A stretch of 64,000 nucleotides of DNA from Vibrio taketomensis (GCF_009938165.1 NZ_AP019649.1:1674001-1738000), one strand, 5' to 3'. Counted from the stretch's first letter, positions 45,694 through 55,908 are shown. Notes: generated by a model from the sequence alone, not told the origin. Numbers and translations are program-made.

Positions 45694-46290
45694 TTAAAGC
45701 TTTAACAGGTGTTTACCATGAGACACTTTGGCGCGCAGATAGCTTTCATTGCCATCTTTGATATGAGCAAGCGTGTTGACCACTTCGGCAATTTCGATGC
45801 CGTGCTCTTTCAACTCATTCACTTTTTTAGGGTTATTAGTCACCAAGCGAATTTTACCAACCCCTAAAGCAAGCAACATTTGGGCAGCTTCAGTAAAATC
45901 TCGTAGATCATCACCAAATCCCAAATGATTGTTTGCCTCGTAGGTATTCATACCTTGGCTTTGTAAGCGGTAAGCATCGATTTTGTTATATAAACCAATA
46001 CCGCGTCCTTCCTGACGCAAATAGAGGATGATGCCACCAGCTTCTCCCATTTTTTCAATGGTCTCTTCTAGCTGTTCGCCACAATCGCATCGTGACGAAT
46101 GGAACACATCGCCAGTTAAACATTCAGAATGCATGCGAACTAACGGTACATCTTGAGTGTGGTCTGCTTTTTTGAAGATGACTGCAACATGCTCTTTATC
46201 TGTTTCTAGACCTTTAAAGGAAAGGATCTCTGCGTCGATTTTACTACCAACGCCGACTTTGAATTCTACTCTGGCTCGTACTTCCGCCAT
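45694..46290 (-). CDS. ribA: GTP cyclohydrolase II
   Basis: A 198-residue enzyme for the first step of riboflavin synthesis: GTP to 2,5-diamino-6-ribosylamino-pyrimidinone phosphate plus formate and PPi. Zinc-binding Cys residues lie in [20 protein letters not shown], and the catalytic region is [28 protein letters not shown] is typical near the end. I favour ATG 46290 ([12 protein letters not shown]), the usual Vibrio start; ATG 46341 with AGAGG nearby would add 17 residues. It is monofunctional, without a RibB domain. Confidence 0.93.
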   Translation of the reverse strand: MAEVRARVEFKVGVGSKIDAEILSFKGLETDKEHVAVIFKKADHTQDVPLVRMHSECLTGDVFHSSRCDCGEQLEETIEKMGEAGGIILYLRQEGRGIGLYNKIDAYRLQSQGMNTYEANNHLGFGDDLRDFTEAAQMLLALGVGKIRLVTNNPKKVNELKEHGIEIAEVVNTLAHIKDGNESYLRAKVSHGKHLLKL

Positions 46291-46646
46291 CTCTTTACTC
46301 ACTTGAAGACTGTTGTTATCTATTTCTGTAAACGCATTCATTACAAAATGCCTCTGTGGGGTAACTATGAGGACTCTTACCAAAGAATTCAATGTTTAGA
46401 TCACATTTGTTCTAATATTCAGCAGGAATTAGAACCAAAAGAAATATACCAAAGCGATCTATTACAGCGATTGAACGACGTAACCCGGTGTTCACATCAC
46501 GCCAGCGTGGGACCAAATGATAAGTGTTCTGATCGGTGTTAGTCATTTTGCTTGAGTAGATGACATCCCAAAGAGCACTGACAAAAATAAACCCCTGGGC
46601 ACTAACTAATGCGCAGGGGTTTATCTAATGTGATGATGATTAAAAA
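46291..46646. other. Gene-free spacer ribA to small gene
   Basis: It holds the ribA promoter region and, at 46587-46624, a strong terminator for the small upstream gene. I see no FMN riboswitch-like architecture and no other reading frame worth reporting. Confidence 0.5.
46587..46624 (-). terminator. Terminator after the 59-aa gene
   Basis: An 11-bp stem (ATAAACCCCTG / CAGGGGTTTAT) with a 16-base loop; on the minus strand it is followed by TTTTTG. Confidence 0.88.
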
Positions 46647-46826
46647 TTAGTACGATGCTTGATTGCGTTGCCAAACAGATAGTTCAACCCAAACATGCTC
46701 GAGTTCTGCCAACTCTTCTTCAGTTAACACGTTTAATGTTGGCTGGCTTTGAGGCAGTGTGTATGCCTGAAGTGAACTAATGTTTTTATAGAAATCCTTT
46801 TTCAATTGCACTAATAAACTTTCCAC
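46647..46826 (-). CDS. Small hypothetical protein, 59 aa, GTG start
   Basis: An open frame with GTG start, ribosome site AGGGA 7 bases upstream, and a terminator right after its stop. The protein begins MESLLVQLKKDFYKNISSLQ, has a middle of PQSQPTLNVLTEEELAELEH and ends VWQRNQASY. It is acidic and likely helical, with no membrane segment or signal. No family recognised. The signals on both sides make it a credible gene despite the short length. Confidence 0.6.
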   Translation of the reverse strand: MESLLVQLKKDFYKNISSLQAYTLPQSQPTLNVLTEEELAELEHVWVELSVWQRNQASY

Positions 46827-46895
46827 AGCATTTCCCTATTAATCATCACAAAGTTAGTTTTATATAACAACTAACTACTTGTTATGATACCAAAA

Positions 46896-46916
46896 TCATC
46901 GATTCATGCATTATTT
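46896..46916 (+). repeat. Short dispersed repeat, copy 1
   Basis: A 21-base sequence starting TCATCGATTC and ending TGCATTATTT. It differs by one base from the copy at 47622-47642; both are preceded by ATACCAA-like sequence. They bracket the DUF2947 gene. Confidence 0.45.
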
Positions 46917-46997
46917 AATCACATATATGCGATAAATATCACAACTCAATCTATTGATTTAATTTAAAAAATAGGATCTAAACTTGGATCCTAAAAT

Positions 46998-47031
46998 CAA
47001 AAAAAGCGAATTGATCTTGTCAAAATTCGCT
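46998..47031 (-). terminator. Terminator after DUF2947 gene
   Basis: An 8-bp stem (AGCGAATT / AATTCGCT) with an 11-base loop; on the minus strand it is followed by TTTTTT. Confidence 0.8.
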
Positions 47032-47059
47032 CTTCAAACTTTCGTTTATTTAATGTGGT

Positions 47060-47533
47060 TCAGTCGCGTTTACCCAACTTAACCTGACCATTATCACCAA
47101 ACCATAGTGCCTCATGACGTCGGCGGCCAATCAAAATTGGGCCGTCATCATAGAACAAAAAGTTCTTCCAATGCTTCTTAAATACTGACCATTTAGTTTC
47201 AATTACATTGTATTTTTCATAGCAAAAATAAACAGTTACATCATCCTGCCAGTCAAGATACTCAAGCACTTCTGTCGGTAACTCTTGTTCGTCAGCTTCC
47301 CAAGCACTCATCCAATCAACCGTTGACGACCAATTGTTTGCTTTCATCGGCCAATCACTTGAGCTTAAACGCTCAGCATCTGGACTTTGGGCACTAATAT
47401 TATCTTTCCATAGCTGTGCCGAACGCGCTTGATCCATTGGCTTGATCGCCTTTAGATCTTCACTTGGTACCGGCATCGATTGATGAGTAAAAATCCATTT
47501 TCTTTGGTACTGGTCCAAAGGTAAATAAGACAT
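47060..47533 (-). CDS. DUF2947 family protein
   Basis: A 157-residue soluble, Trp-rich protein that I recognise as DUF2947, mostly found in Vibrio and relatives; function unknown. Conserved-looking parts are MSYLPLDQYQRKWIFTHQSM, KPMDQARSAQLWKDNI, FKKHWKNFLFYDDGPILIGR and HEALWFGDNGQVKLGKR. ATG 47533 has GAGGAA upstream and is preferred to TTG 47545. It has its own terminator and is bracketed by a short repeat. Confidence 0.85.
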   Translation of the reverse strand: MSYLPLDQYQRKWIFTHQSMPVPSEDLKAIKPMDQARSAQLWKDNISAQSPDAERLSSSDWPMKANNWSSTVDWMSAWEADEQELPTEVLEYLDWQDDVTVYFCYEKYNVIETKWSVFKKHWKNFLFYDDGPILIGRRRHEALWFGDNGQVKLGKRD

Positions 47534-47621
47534 CTTGTTCCTCAATTAAGACTTTAGCCAGTCTTTGTCACTGGCCTGTTCAATAATCTGTCTTGCAGCG
47601 TGTCATAATACCAACGAATTT

Positions 47622-47642
47622 TCATCGATTCGTGCATTATTT
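47622..47642 (+). repeat. Short dispersed repeat, copy 2
   Basis: Same 21-base element as at 46896-46916 with one A-to-G change, same orientation, on the other side of the DUF2947 gene. It lies within a gene-free 230-base spacer. Confidence 0.45.
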
Positions 47643-47764
47643 CAGACACTTGCTGCTTTCTAACTCTTTATTCCAACCAACTTTGACCTTGGTTGTCGTT
47701 CAATAACATCGGTATAAGTCGAACCAATGCTTGTTTGTAACTTGCTACTAAAGCCTATCACTCA

Positions 47765-48349
47765 TCATTGAGTTAATTTCCAATTCGGATTGATTAATCC
47801 AGTGATCACATGATCTTGCCACTGCTGATCAATCAATAGGAAATCTTTGGCGTAGCCTTCTCGTTCAAAACCTAAGCGCTTAAGCACCGCTTCACTGCGA
47901 TGGTTGTGAGGCATATATCCGGCAGAGATACGGTGAATATTCTGTACCTCAAACATATAGTCAATCGCCACTTGCAAAGCGCGAGTCATGTAGCCTTTAC
48001 CTTGTGCACTTTCAGCCAATGAATAGCCAAGATTACAACTATGGAGCGGAAAACGGGTAATATTACTGAACGAGATGGTTCCTAGCATCTTACCGCTGGG
48101 TTTATCGATAACCAGTATATAATACCCTAAACCTCGTTTATGTAACTCATCAAGTTTGATCAAGCGCACCGTCCAACCCGAAATAGTGAAGAACTCGTCT
48201 TCACGTTTGGGCTCCCAAGGCTTGAGAAATTCACGATTTATGGTGAAATACTCATAGATCATGTGCGCATCGTAAGTTTGTGCCGTGCGCACAATAAGAT
48301 CATCGTCTTGATAATGCATCTGTTGAGGTGTGCTGACCTGACTATTCAA
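47765..48349 (-). CDS. rimJ: Ribosomal-protein-alanine N-acetyltransferase RimJ
   Basis: A 194-residue GNAT enzyme, the exact length of E. coli RimJ, which acetylates the N-terminal Ala of ribosomal protein S5. Visible: LTIVRTAQ-like start (LIVRTAQTYDAHMIYEYFTI), NREFLKPWEP, LGTISFSNITRFPLHSCNLG, the acetyl-CoA loop AESAQGKGYMTRAL and ISAGYMPHNHRSEAVLKRLG. Its start overlaps the tyrR stop by 4 bases (ATGA), so it is translationally coupled to tyrR. Confidence 0.88.
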   Translation of the reverse strand: MNSQVSTPQQMHYQDDDLIVRTAQTYDAHMIYEYFTINREFLKPWEPKREDEFFTISGWTVRLIKLDELHKRGLGYYILVIDKPSGKMLGTISFSNITRFPLHSCNLGYSLAESAQGKGYMTRALQVAIDYMFEVQNIHRISAGYMPHNHRSEAVLKRLGFEREGYAKDFLLIDQQWQDHVITGLINPNWKLTQ

Positions 48350-49890
48350 AGCTTGCGAATCCCGTATTCTCTAAGCTTGTTAGCCACAGATGTATGCGAG
48401 ACATCTAAACGCTTAGCCAATTTACGGCTCGATGGGTAGGCTTGATACAAGCGCTCTAACACTCGTGACTCGTAATCTTTCATAATGTCATCAAGTGAAC
48501 CATCTAAACACAGTGCAGAGCCTGCAGCCATCGACGCATCGATTTGTGGCAGATGGAACTGTTCTACACTCAGAGTATCCGTTTCCAATTCAGTCAACGC
48601 ACGCAGCACCATATTGTCTAATTGACGCATATTGCCCGGCCAATTATAAGCACTAAGTTGATCAATCAAATCAGGCGCTAGCTCTGGACGTTTGATCCCT
48701 AACTGCCCAACGTATTTTGAAACAAACATTGCCAATAATGGCTCAATATCTGTACTGCGTTCACGCAGCGGTGGAATTTGCAGTGTGAGAACATTCAAGC
48801 GATAAAATAAATCTTCTCGGAATGATCTTGATTCGGCTAATTCAGCCAAATTGTGGCGAGTAGACGCAATCACACGCACGTCCACTTGCACTTCGTGTTC
48901 TTCTCCGACACGGCGGAAACGACCATCTTGCAACAAACGCAGTAGCTTGATTTGCAAGTGCGGGCTCATCTCGCCGATTTCATCGAGGAATACCGTACCA
49001 CCATTTGCCTGCTCAAAGATGCCCTTATACGCCTCTTGATGATTGAACATGCCTGGACCGTGACCAAATAGTTCTGTCTCGGCAACATCATCTGGCATCG
49101 ATGCACAACTTAACACCAGGAAAGGCTCTGCTGCGCGATCAGAACGGTTATGGCATGCACGCGCCAGCATTTCTTTGCCCGTCCCCGTTTCGCCATGAAT
49201 CAGCAATGGCTGGTCCATATTGGCGAGCTTTTTAGCTTGATTGATCAGCGCCTTATGACGATTGGAAATACCAACAAAGTGTTCAAAACCAAGTGTGCTT
49301 TGTACCGGTAACATTTGTTTAAGCAGTGATTTGTCTTGCGCCGCACGAATGATCATTACTGTGCTGGCAAGAATAGATTCTTGGTTTTCAGTCGTGATGT
49401 AGACCGGCGTAATCTCCATCACGTAATCGAGACCATTGACCACGATATTTTCACGCTGACGAGTAATATTACCTTCAGCCCATTTCGAGAAGTTAAAGGT
49501 TGGCAGCAGATGACTGATTTGCTGTTTGATCACTTCCTGCTTTGGCAAATTAAACAGGTTTAATGCTGCGTGGTTAGCCATATCAATGTTGCCACGCAAA
49601 TCAATCGCCAATACAGGTTCAGGCAGGTTGTTAAGCAGTGAAACGAGCTCAGTATTTTGCCTTTCCATTGGCATGAACTGAATTTTGCGTACATCTTTTA
49701 CGCCTGAGATACGGCGAATTTCCGCCATCAATTCACTGAAGGTATCAAAATCGATATCAGGGCAATTTAGGTAAATAATGCCTGAAATATCAATTTCGAT
49801 ACCACGCAAATCGATGTTTCTTGTCGCGAGGATATTGAGCAACTCTTTGGTTAAGCCAAGTCGATCTTCACATAAGACTTCTAGACGCAC
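48346..49890 (-). CDS. tyrR: Transcriptional regulator TyrR
   Basis: A 514-residue regulator of aromatic amino acid synthesis and transport (E. coli TyrR is 513). N-terminal ACT domain (MRLEVLCEDRLGLTKELLNI), PAS domain from ~78 (LLNNLPEPVLAIDLRGNIDM), AAA+ domain with Walker A GETGTGKE and Walker B GTVFLDEIGEM, and a Fis-like helix-turn-helix end (SSRKLAKRLDVSHTSVANKL). The GAFTGA loop that contacts sigma-54 is replaced by GPGMFNHQ, in line with TyrR's use of sigma-70. Lies between ycjF and rimJ. Confidence 0.96.
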   Translation of the reverse strand: MRLEVLCEDRLGLTKELLNILATRNIDLRGIEIDISGIIYLNCPDIDFDTFSELMAEIRRISGVKDVRKIQFMPMERQNTELVSLLNNLPEPVLAIDLRGNIDMANHAALNLFNLPKQEVIKQQISHLLPTFNFSKWAEGNITRQRENIVVNGLDYVMEITPVYITTENQESILASTVMIIRAAQDKSLLKQMLPVQSTLGFEHFVGISNRHKALINQAKKLANMDQPLLIHGETGTGKEMLARACHNRSDRAAEPFLVLSCASMPDDVAETELFGHGPGMFNHQEAYKGIFEQANGGTVFLDEIGEMSPHLQIKLLRLLQDGRFRRVGEEHEVQVDVRVIASTRHNLAELAESRSFREDLFYRLNVLTLQIPPLRERSTDIEPLLAMFVSKYVGQLGIKRPELAPDLIDQLSAYNWPGNMRQLDNMVLRALTELETDTLSVEQFHLPQIDASMAAGSALCLDGSLDDIMKDYESRVLERLYQAYPSSRKLAKRLDVSHTSVANKLREYGIRKL

Positions 49891-49990
49891 TGATATAATC
49901 CTAATAAGGGTGTCAGGAAAAGTTGACAGTAGTTTCCTTCAACCCTTATTTGCCGTCAAGAGAGGCAACAATACCAGCATCACATTAAAT

Positions 49991-51019
49991 TTATTTTGCG
50001 GATATTTCGGCGACTTTTAATACAATCTGCTTGCGAATTGCCGATAGCTTGACCGCTCTGTCACGATGGAACGGCATTGGCCGCAGTAACGAAATAGCCT
50101 TTACCCCTAAGCGGGCGGTTAAAATGCCAACGCCCAGTCCCTGCCCTGCCCGTGCAGAAAGTTTGCCAGCCAAGTCCATTGACATCAGATCAACGCTGGC
50201 ATCAATGGCTAATTCACTTGCACCCGCGGCTGCCATATTGACTAACGTTGACTTAAACAACTGCAAGCGAGACCAGTAACCCAGTTCAATACCATAAACC
50301 TGAGCTAGGTTGTCAACCATCTTAAAATTACGCCAAGCCACCAGCAGCATATCTGCCACTGCTAACGGACTGATCGCTACCAATACTGCCGATTCGCTGG
50401 CGTGTTTGGTCACAATCTTAGTCGCGAGTTTATCTTGCTCCGCCACAACAATGGCATCATACATATCAAGAATTTCAGCATCCGAATGAGAAGCACTTAA
50501 ACCATTAAGCCAACGATCATAACTTGGTGACTCCGGCAGTATGCCGCCTTTTTTAGCAATATCTTGGCAAAACGCTTTGCCTTGACCAACACTATCGCTT
50601 GCAAGCAATAGCTCACTTTGCTCTTGAATTGAGAAATGATCACGCAGACTACGCAATTTCCACAACTCTTTGCCGATTGCCCCTAACCCAAGCGCAGCAA
50701 TCGCCGAAATAAATCCAGCCCAGCCTAATGCAAGCCAGTCAGCGGTTTGAATTGCAGTGACGACACTGTCTACCGCTTGCCATGCGACCAAACCTGAAAA
50801 CGCGGTTATTAAACCTGTTGCCAACCATTTACGCTTTTTGCTAGGTCGAATAATCTGCTCTAATTGCTGCTCACTTTCATGCGTCGTTTCAGTCTCAACA
50901 GCCATAGGCACAAACGAATCACTGTTTTGGAACTGCTGCTGTGCCGTCAGTTCAACTTGCGGCTGTGGATTAGCGTCAAGCGGCTGATCAAAGACCTGTT
51001 TCGATTTAAATTCACTCAT
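49991..51019 (-). CDS. ycjF: YcjF family membrane protein (DUF697)
   Basis: A 342-residue inner-membrane protein with two helices at ~85-130 ([40 protein letters not shown]) and a DUF697 domain ([40 protein letters not shown]). YcjF and YcjX are part of the envelope-stress (Psp/sigma-54) regulon in E. coli. Here it overlaps ycjX by 4 bases and precedes tyrR, as ycjX-ycjF-tyrR does in enterics. Confidence 0.93.
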   Translation of the reverse strand: MSEFKSKQVFDQPLDANPQPQVELTAQQQFQNSDSFVPMAVETETTHESEQQLEQIIRPSKKRKWLATGLITAFSGLVAWQAVDSVVTAIQTADWLALGWAGFISAIAALGLGAIGKELWKLRSLRDHFSIQEQSELLLASDSVGQGKAFCQDIAKKGGILPESPSYDRWLNGLSASHSDAEILDMYDAIVVAEQDKLATKIVTKHASESAVLVAISPLAVADMLLVAWRNFKMVDNLAQVYGIELGYWSRLQLFKSTLVNMAAAGASELAIDASVDLMSMDLAGKLSARAGQGLGVGILTARLGVKAISLLRPMPFHRDRAVKLSAIRKQIVLKVAEISAK

Positions 51020-52392
51020 TTCAATTTGTCTCCAATCAAATACTCCAACACCTTATCGACCCGAATATGGGGTAGCGGCTCATCGTGATGGCTACTCATT
51101 GGTCGAAACGCCGTAAATTCAAAGCCCTGCTTTTGCCAATAAGCAGCACTTGGCAATTTATTTGGCACTTCGCCGGGATAAACGGTCATTGCATCCCCCG
51201 CCAGAGTTGTGCCTTGAATTGCTGGCGTCGATTTCCCATTGTTAGCGATAAAGCCCGATTGTGTCGCTTGAATCGACGCCATACTCATACAACTAATTTC
51301 AATGTTTTCAAATGAGGCGGTTTGCCATGCGGGATGCACCATTTGTTGCAGCAACGACACCAAATTAGCATGCTGATCCGGTGTCACATGATCGGCTTTG
51401 GTCGCGGCAAATAGTATCTTATCAATTCGAGGGGCAAACAAACGCTTAAGTAGATTGCTACGACCGTACTTGAAACTGTGCATCAACTGTTCAAGCGCGG
51501 CGCGCATATCCATAAAGGAGTCATAGCCTGCGTTTAGCGGCTGCAAGCAGTCCACCAAAATAATTTGGCGATCGAAGGTCGAAAAATGCTGCTTATAGAA
51601 CGCTTTCACCACCTTAGTTTGGTACTCATGGTAGCGAGCTTTCAACATGGCTAAATTACTGCCACGCACTACTTTATGTTCATCGGTAATGCGGCATGGG
51701 AAAAATTGCAACACCGGAGCCCCTTCCAACTCTCCCGGCAGCACAAAGCGACCCGGTTGCACCCAGTGCAAGCCTTGGTCTTTACACGCTTTAAGATAAT
51801 CAGTGTAAAGCTGTGAAATTTCTTGAAGTTGCTGTTCGCTCACTTCCGCATCAAGGTCAATGGTTTGCAACGCATCCAACCAAGGCTTTGCAAGCTCTAA
51901 ACGTAAACCCTTAAGTGCAGCAAACTGGCTTTCAGCCCATGCTTCAAACTCCATATCAAGTAATGGCAGATCCAATAACCATTCACCCGGATAATCAATA
52001 ATATCCAAATGAAGCGTCGCAGTGCTGCTTATAAGCTTTTTGGTACGTTTGGTTGGTTTGTATTTGAGTGCAAGGCGTATTTCACTCACATCACGAGTTG
52101 GCTCTGGCCAATTTGGCTCTGCGCCTTGCAGTTGCATCATCGCATCATCGTAAGCAAAACGTGGCACCATCATATTCGATTGAGGCTCGCGCTTAGCGCC
52201 AATCAAGCGCTTATCGCGGGCCGCACTGAGCAGTGGTAACTGCTGATGAGTAGAGGTATGAAGTAACTGATTCACCAATGAAGTAATAAATGCCGTTTTA
52301 CCCGCACGTGACAGACCGGTAACAGCAATGCGCACATGTGAGTCCATGCTGCGATACAGAAAATCATTCACTTCTTGTTTAATACTCTTCAT
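51016..52392 (-). CDS. ycjX: YcjX family P-loop protein (DUF463)
   Basis: A 458-residue GTPase-like protein. Walker A is [10 protein letters not shown] near residue 30; [17 protein letters not shown] gives a DxPG switch-like motif; VDCLQPL and KADHV near residue 345 provide further nucleotide-site elements. It belongs to the DUF463 family that pairs with the membrane protein YcjF, likely at the inner membrane in stress. First gene of the ycjX-ycjF pair, with overlapping stop/start. Confidence 0.93.
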   Translation of the reverse strand: MKSIKQEVNDFLYRSMDSHVRIAVTGLSRAGKTAFITSLVNQLLHTSTHQQLPLLSAARDKRLIGAKREPQSNMMVPRFAYDDAMMQLQGAEPNWPEPTRDVSEIRLALKYKPTKRTKKLISSTATLHLDIIDYPGEWLLDLPLLDMEFEAWAESQFAALKGLRLELAKPWLDALQTIDLDAEVSEQQLQEISQLYTDYLKACKDQGLHWVQPGRFVLPGELEGAPVLQFFPCRITDEHKVVRGSNLAMLKARYHEYQTKVVKAFYKQHFSTFDRQIILVDCLQPLNAGYDSFMDMRAALEQLMHSFKYGRSNLLKRLFAPRIDKILFAATKADHVTPDQHANLVSLLQQMVHPAWQTASFENIEISCMSMASIQATQSGFIANNGKSTPAIQGTTLAGDAMTVYPGEVPNKLPSAAYWQKQGFEFTAFRPMSSHHDEPLPHIRVDKVLEYLIGDKLK

Positions 52393-52458
52393 TTAAACTC
52401 TCATAACTCTTATGACGGTAGCCAATATAAGTAAATCTATATTAATCCTAGATGAACA

Positions 52459-52484
52459 AAACCTCTGATAGAAATCAGAGGTTT
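52459..52484. terminator. Terminator after the 61-aa gene
   Basis: An 11-bp perfect stem (AAACCTCTGAT / ATCAGAGGTTT) with a 4-base loop, T-rich on the minus strand (TTTTG). It lies between the small membrane protein gene and ycjX. Confidence 0.85.
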
Positions 52485-52519
52485 ACTATTTAGTAGCTTC
52501 GATATGAATATATGATGTT

Positions 52520-52705
52520 CTAATCGTCTTCTATCAGTTTGTAGATAACAAACAGTGCAATCTCTAGCAAGACAAACAGTACGCAACTGATGGTGACGTA
52601 TTTTTCATTGAAAATACTGATGCCGTGCAAAATAAGATCATAGCCAACGAAGAAGGCGACAACTGCAGCAATAATGATCTGCAATATTTGAATAAAACGA
52701 GGCAT
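52520..52705 (-). CDS. Small two-helix membrane protein
   Basis: A 61-residue protein made almost entirely of two membrane helices (ILQIIIAAVVAFFVGYDLIL and CVLFVLLEIALFVIYKLI) with a short loop and an acidic tail (EDD). A strong ribosome site (AAGGAG) and a terminator at 52459-52484 support it as a real, monocistronic gene. No family recognised; possibly a partner of a larger membrane complex. Confidence 0.65.
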   Translation of the reverse strand: MPRFIQILQIIIAAVVAFFVGYDLILHGISIFNEKYVTISCVLFVLLEIALFVIYKLIEDD

Positions 52706-52772
52706 GAGCTCTCCTTTTTTATTATTGATTTAACAACAGTATATACCCACTGCAACTAGCACAAGGACTTCG

Positions 52773-52803
52773 CAAAAAAAAATGCAGCTTTCGCTGCATT
52801 TTT
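52773..52803. terminator. Bidirectional terminator after fumarase gene
   Basis: An 11-bp stem (AAAAATGCAGC / GCTGCATTTTT) with a TTTC loop and A/T runs on both sides, about 70 bases past the fumarase stop. Confidence 0.9.
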
Positions 52804-52874
52804 ATCCGTCTACATACATAAGTGATTACATACGTAAATTACTGTTAGCCAATCAAGCTTCCATCTCTTGGATT

Positions 52875-54368
52875 TTACTTCCAAGTATCCGGACCGATTT
52901 GGTGAGCATTAGCGCCACTTGAATCAACCGCGACGGTTACTGGCATATCTTCCACTTCAAACTCGTAGATCGCTTCCATACCTAAATCTTCAAACGCAAC
53001 AACACGCGCTTTCTTGATCGCTTTCGCTACTAGGTATGCGGCTCCACCAACCGCCATCAAATACACAGATTGGTGCTTCTTAATTGACTCAACCGTTGCA
53101 GGGCCGCGCTCGGCTTTACCAATCATACCCATAATGCCGGTTTCTTCGAGCATCATGTCAGTAAATTTATCCATACGAGTTGACGTTGTTGGGCCAGCAG
53201 GGCCAACGGCTTCATCACCAACCGCATCGACAGGACCAACGTAGTAGATAAACTTACCTTTTAGATCGACACCTTCTGGTAAACCTTCACCATTATCAAG
53301 CATGGTTTGAATGCGTTTATGCGCGGCATCACGACCGGTTAACAGCTTACCGGTTAGCAATAAGGTTTCACCCGTCTTCCACTCCATTGCTTCTTCTTTG
53401 GTCACTGTATCAAGGTTAACACGACGAGTGCTCTCGCCTGTTTCCCATGTAATATCTGGCCAATCTTCTAGCTTAGGTGGTGTCAATTCTGCTGGACCGC
53501 TACCATCAAGCGTGAAATGAACGTGACGGGTCGCAGCGCAATTCGGGATCATGCATACTGGTTTAGAAGCGGCATGAGTCGGAGCTGTTTTGATCTTAAC
53601 ATCAACCACAGTAGTCAAACCGCCAAGGCCTTGAGCGCCAATACCTAAGCGGTTAACGCGTTTAAAGATATCAAGACGTAACTCTTCTTCAGCGTTTTGC
53701 GGACCACGTTCAATCAGTTCATGAATGTCGATGTGTTCCATCAAGGATTCTTTCGCCAATACCGCTGCTTTTTCTGCAGTACCACCGATACCGATACCCA
53801 ACATGCCTGGAGGACACCAACCAGCCCCCATCAATGGTAGTGTTTTTTCCACCCATTCAGCGATATCATCCGATGGGTTAAGCATCACCATCTTAGTTTT
53901 GTTTTCACTACCGCCGCCTTTGGCTGCGATTTGAATCTCAACTTTATCACCCGGTACCATATTGATATGAACCACAGCCGGTGTATTGTCTTTGGTGTTG
54001 ATACGTTTACCTGCAGGGTCGCTCAACACTGAAGCACGCAATGGATTATCTGGATTGGTGTAGGCTTGACGTACACCTTCATCCACCATTTGTTGCACAG
54101 TCATATCAGTGTCGTCCCATTGAACGCCCATACCGATATTGACGAAGCAGGTGACGATGCCAGTGTCTTGACAGATCGGACGATGGCCTTCTGCAGACAT
54201 ACGAGAGTTAATCAAAATCTGGGCGATGGCATCCTTTGCCGCTTGGCTTTGCTCTCGATGATATGCTTGCTCTAGAGCTTGCACAAAATCGAGTGGGTGG
54301 TAGTAAGAAATGTACTGAAGTGCATCAGCGACACTGCCGATCACATCCTGTCTACGGATTACTGTCAT
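52875..54368 (-). CDS. Fumarate hydratase, class I (iron-sulfur)
   Basis: A 497-residue 4Fe-4S enzyme that interconverts fumarate and malate in the TCA cycle. The alpha-type domain carries the cluster Cys at residue 66 (HRPICQDTGIV), a second in GAGWCPPGMLGIGIG and a third in CMIPNCAATRHVHFTLDG. The C-terminal beta-type domain has TGKLLTGRDAAHKRI and GPTTSTRMDKFTDMM. It is shorter than E. coli FumA (548) but follows the single-chain class I form found in Vibrio. AGAGG precedes the ATG. Confidence 0.94.
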   Translation of the reverse strand: MTVIRRQDVIGSVADALQYISYYHPLDFVQALEQAYHREQSQAAKDAIAQILINSRMSAEGHRPICQDTGIVTCFVNIGMGVQWDDTDMTVQQMVDEGVRQAYTNPDNPLRASVLSDPAGKRINTKDNTPAVVHINMVPGDKVEIQIAAKGGGSENKTKMVMLNPSDDIAEWVEKTLPLMGAGWCPPGMLGIGIGGTAEKAAVLAKESLMEHIDIHELIERGPQNAEEELRLDIFKRVNRLGIGAQGLGGLTTVVDVKIKTAPTHAASKPVCMIPNCAATRHVHFTLDGSGPAELTPPKLEDWPDITWETGESTRRVNLDTVTKEEAMEWKTGETLLLTGKLLTGRDAAHKRIQTMLDNGEGLPEGVDLKGKFIYYVGPVDAVGDEAVGPAGPTTSTRMDKFTDMMLEETGIMGMIGKAERGPATVESIKKHQSVYLMAVGGAAYLVAKAIKKARVVAFEDLGMEAIYEFEVEDMPVTVAVDSSGANAHQIGPDTWK

Positions 54369-54543
54369 TACTTGCCTCTTATTGCTTCCATTTTCCCACT
54401 TTGTTAAACATCCACTTCTGACAAACTAACACCTTTCAGTCATCCGTTTTTATTCTAAGTAGCGGGTTCTATTTCGGTTATGATACTCTTGCTTTTCCTA
54501 ACGTGCCACGAACTGAACGATTTCTTTGTCACAATTTAAACAA

Positions 54544-55908
54544 ATGAATAACACTCAGCCAAATTGCTTGCAATTCAAGCAAATTAACTACACTCCTGAC
54601 CTTGCAACACACCTATTTTCGCCGATTTCTAGCGATAATTGGGCAATGTTGCTGCGCTCAGCGTCTACAAGTCATGTTGACAGTCGATTTGATATTCTGG
54701 TGGCTAATCCTATTGTGACAATAGTAACTCAAGGAGCAACCACTCAAGTTACAGAATGGGATACAGATTACCAAACAAATGACGATCCTTTTACCGTGAT
54801 CCAAAATGTGCAAAATCGTCATTTACCGCCTCTTGACTATCAGGGCGAACTGCCTTTTGTAGGCGGTGTACTTGGTTACTTTGCCTACGATCTAGGACGT
54901 CGAGTTGAAGATCTGCCCAACACTGCAGAACACGACTTGGACACACCTGAAATGGCCGTTGGTCTATATGATTGGGCGCTGGTCGTTGACCACCAGCGTC
55001 AACAAGCATGGGTTGTCGGCCAAAATGTCGAGCAACACTATGCTTGGTTAACTACGCAATCCACTACATCTAATAATACGTTTGCTCTGACTCAAGATTG
55101 GCGATCCAATATGAGCCAAGCACAATACCAAGATAAATTTGCCCAAGTACAAGAATACTTACTCTCTGGTGATTGCTATCAAATCAATTTGGCACAACGC
55201 TTTACTGCACCTTATCAAGGGGACGAGTGGCAAGCGTATCAAAAGTTGGAGCAATTTAACCAAGCACCTTTTTCTGCGTTCATTCGAACCGAACACAGCA
55301 CTATATTGAGCGTTTCACCCGAGCGTTTTGTCCAAGTTGACCACCGCACGATTGAAACCAAACCGATTAAAGGCACACGCCCACGAAGTGCCGATCCGGC
55401 CCAAGATCAGGCGTATGCCGAAGAGCTTGTCAATGCAGAGAAAGACCAAGCTGAAAACCTAATGATCGTCGATTTGCTGCGTAATGATGTCGGTCGTGTT
55501 GCTCGCCCGGGCAGTGTACATGTGCCAAAGCTATTTGACGTAGAGAGCTTTCCAGCTGTACATCATTTGGTGAGTACCATCAAAGCCGAGCTAGACCACC
55601 AATATCAACCAATTGATTTGCTGAGAGCGTGTTTCCCTGGAGGTTCTATTACTGGAGCGCCGAAAGTACGCGCGATGGAAATCATCGAGGAGCTTGAACC
55701 GCATCGTCGCAGCGCTTATTGCGGCAGTATCGGTTACATCAGTCGTCACGGACGCATGGATACCAGCATCACTATTCGCACTCTGGTGGCAGAAAAAGGT
55801 ATGCTTCATGTGTGGGCTGGAGGTGGATTAGTTGCTGATAGTGAAGTCAACGCAGAATACCAAGAGACGTTAGACAAGTTGAGCCGTATATTACCAGTAC
55901 TCGCTTAA
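54544..55908 (+). CDS. pabB: Aminodeoxychorismate synthase component I
   Basis: A 454-residue chorismate-using enzyme of folate synthesis; with PabA it makes 4-amino-4-deoxychorismate. N-terminal part: PFVGGVLGYFAYDLGRRVED. The catalytic chorismate-binding domain shows LSGDCYQINLAQRF, FSAFIRTEHSTILSVSPERF, ETKPIKGTRPRS, IVDLLRNDVGRVARPGSV, FPGGSITGAPKVRAMEII and WAGGGLVADS. PIKGT (rather than PIAGT) is the PabB-type active-site Lys. Start ATG 54544; TTG 54526 is possible. In E. coli the order is pabB-nudL-sdaA; here H-NOX genes lie between pabB and nudL on the opposite strand. Confidence 0.94.
   Translation: MNNTQPNCLQFKQINYTPDLATHLFSPISSDNWAMLLRSASTSHVDSRFDILVANPIVTIVTQGATTQVTEWDTDYQTNDDPFTVIQNVQNRHLPPLDYQGELPFVGGVLGYFAYDLGRRVEDLPNTAEHDLDTPEMAVGLYDWALVVDHQRQQAWVVGQNVEQHYAWLTTQSTTSNNTFALTQDWRSNMSQAQYQDKFAQVQEYLLSGDCYQINLAQRFTAPYQGDEWQAYQKLEQFNQAPFSAFIRTEHSTILSVSPERFVQVDHRTIETKPIKGTRPRSADPAQDQAYAEELVNAEKDQAENLMIVDLLRNDVGRVARPGSVHVPKLFDVESFPAVHHLVSTIKAELDHQYQPIDLLRACFPGGSITGAPKVRAMEIIEELEPHRRSAYCGSIGYISRHGRMDTSITIRTLVAEKGMLHVWAGGGLVADSEVNAEYQETLDKLSRILPVLA

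Noticed and set aside
46291..46560. FMN riboswitch upstream of ribA
   Set aside because: I cannot find the conserved multi-stem RFN architecture or its usual GC-rich core here.
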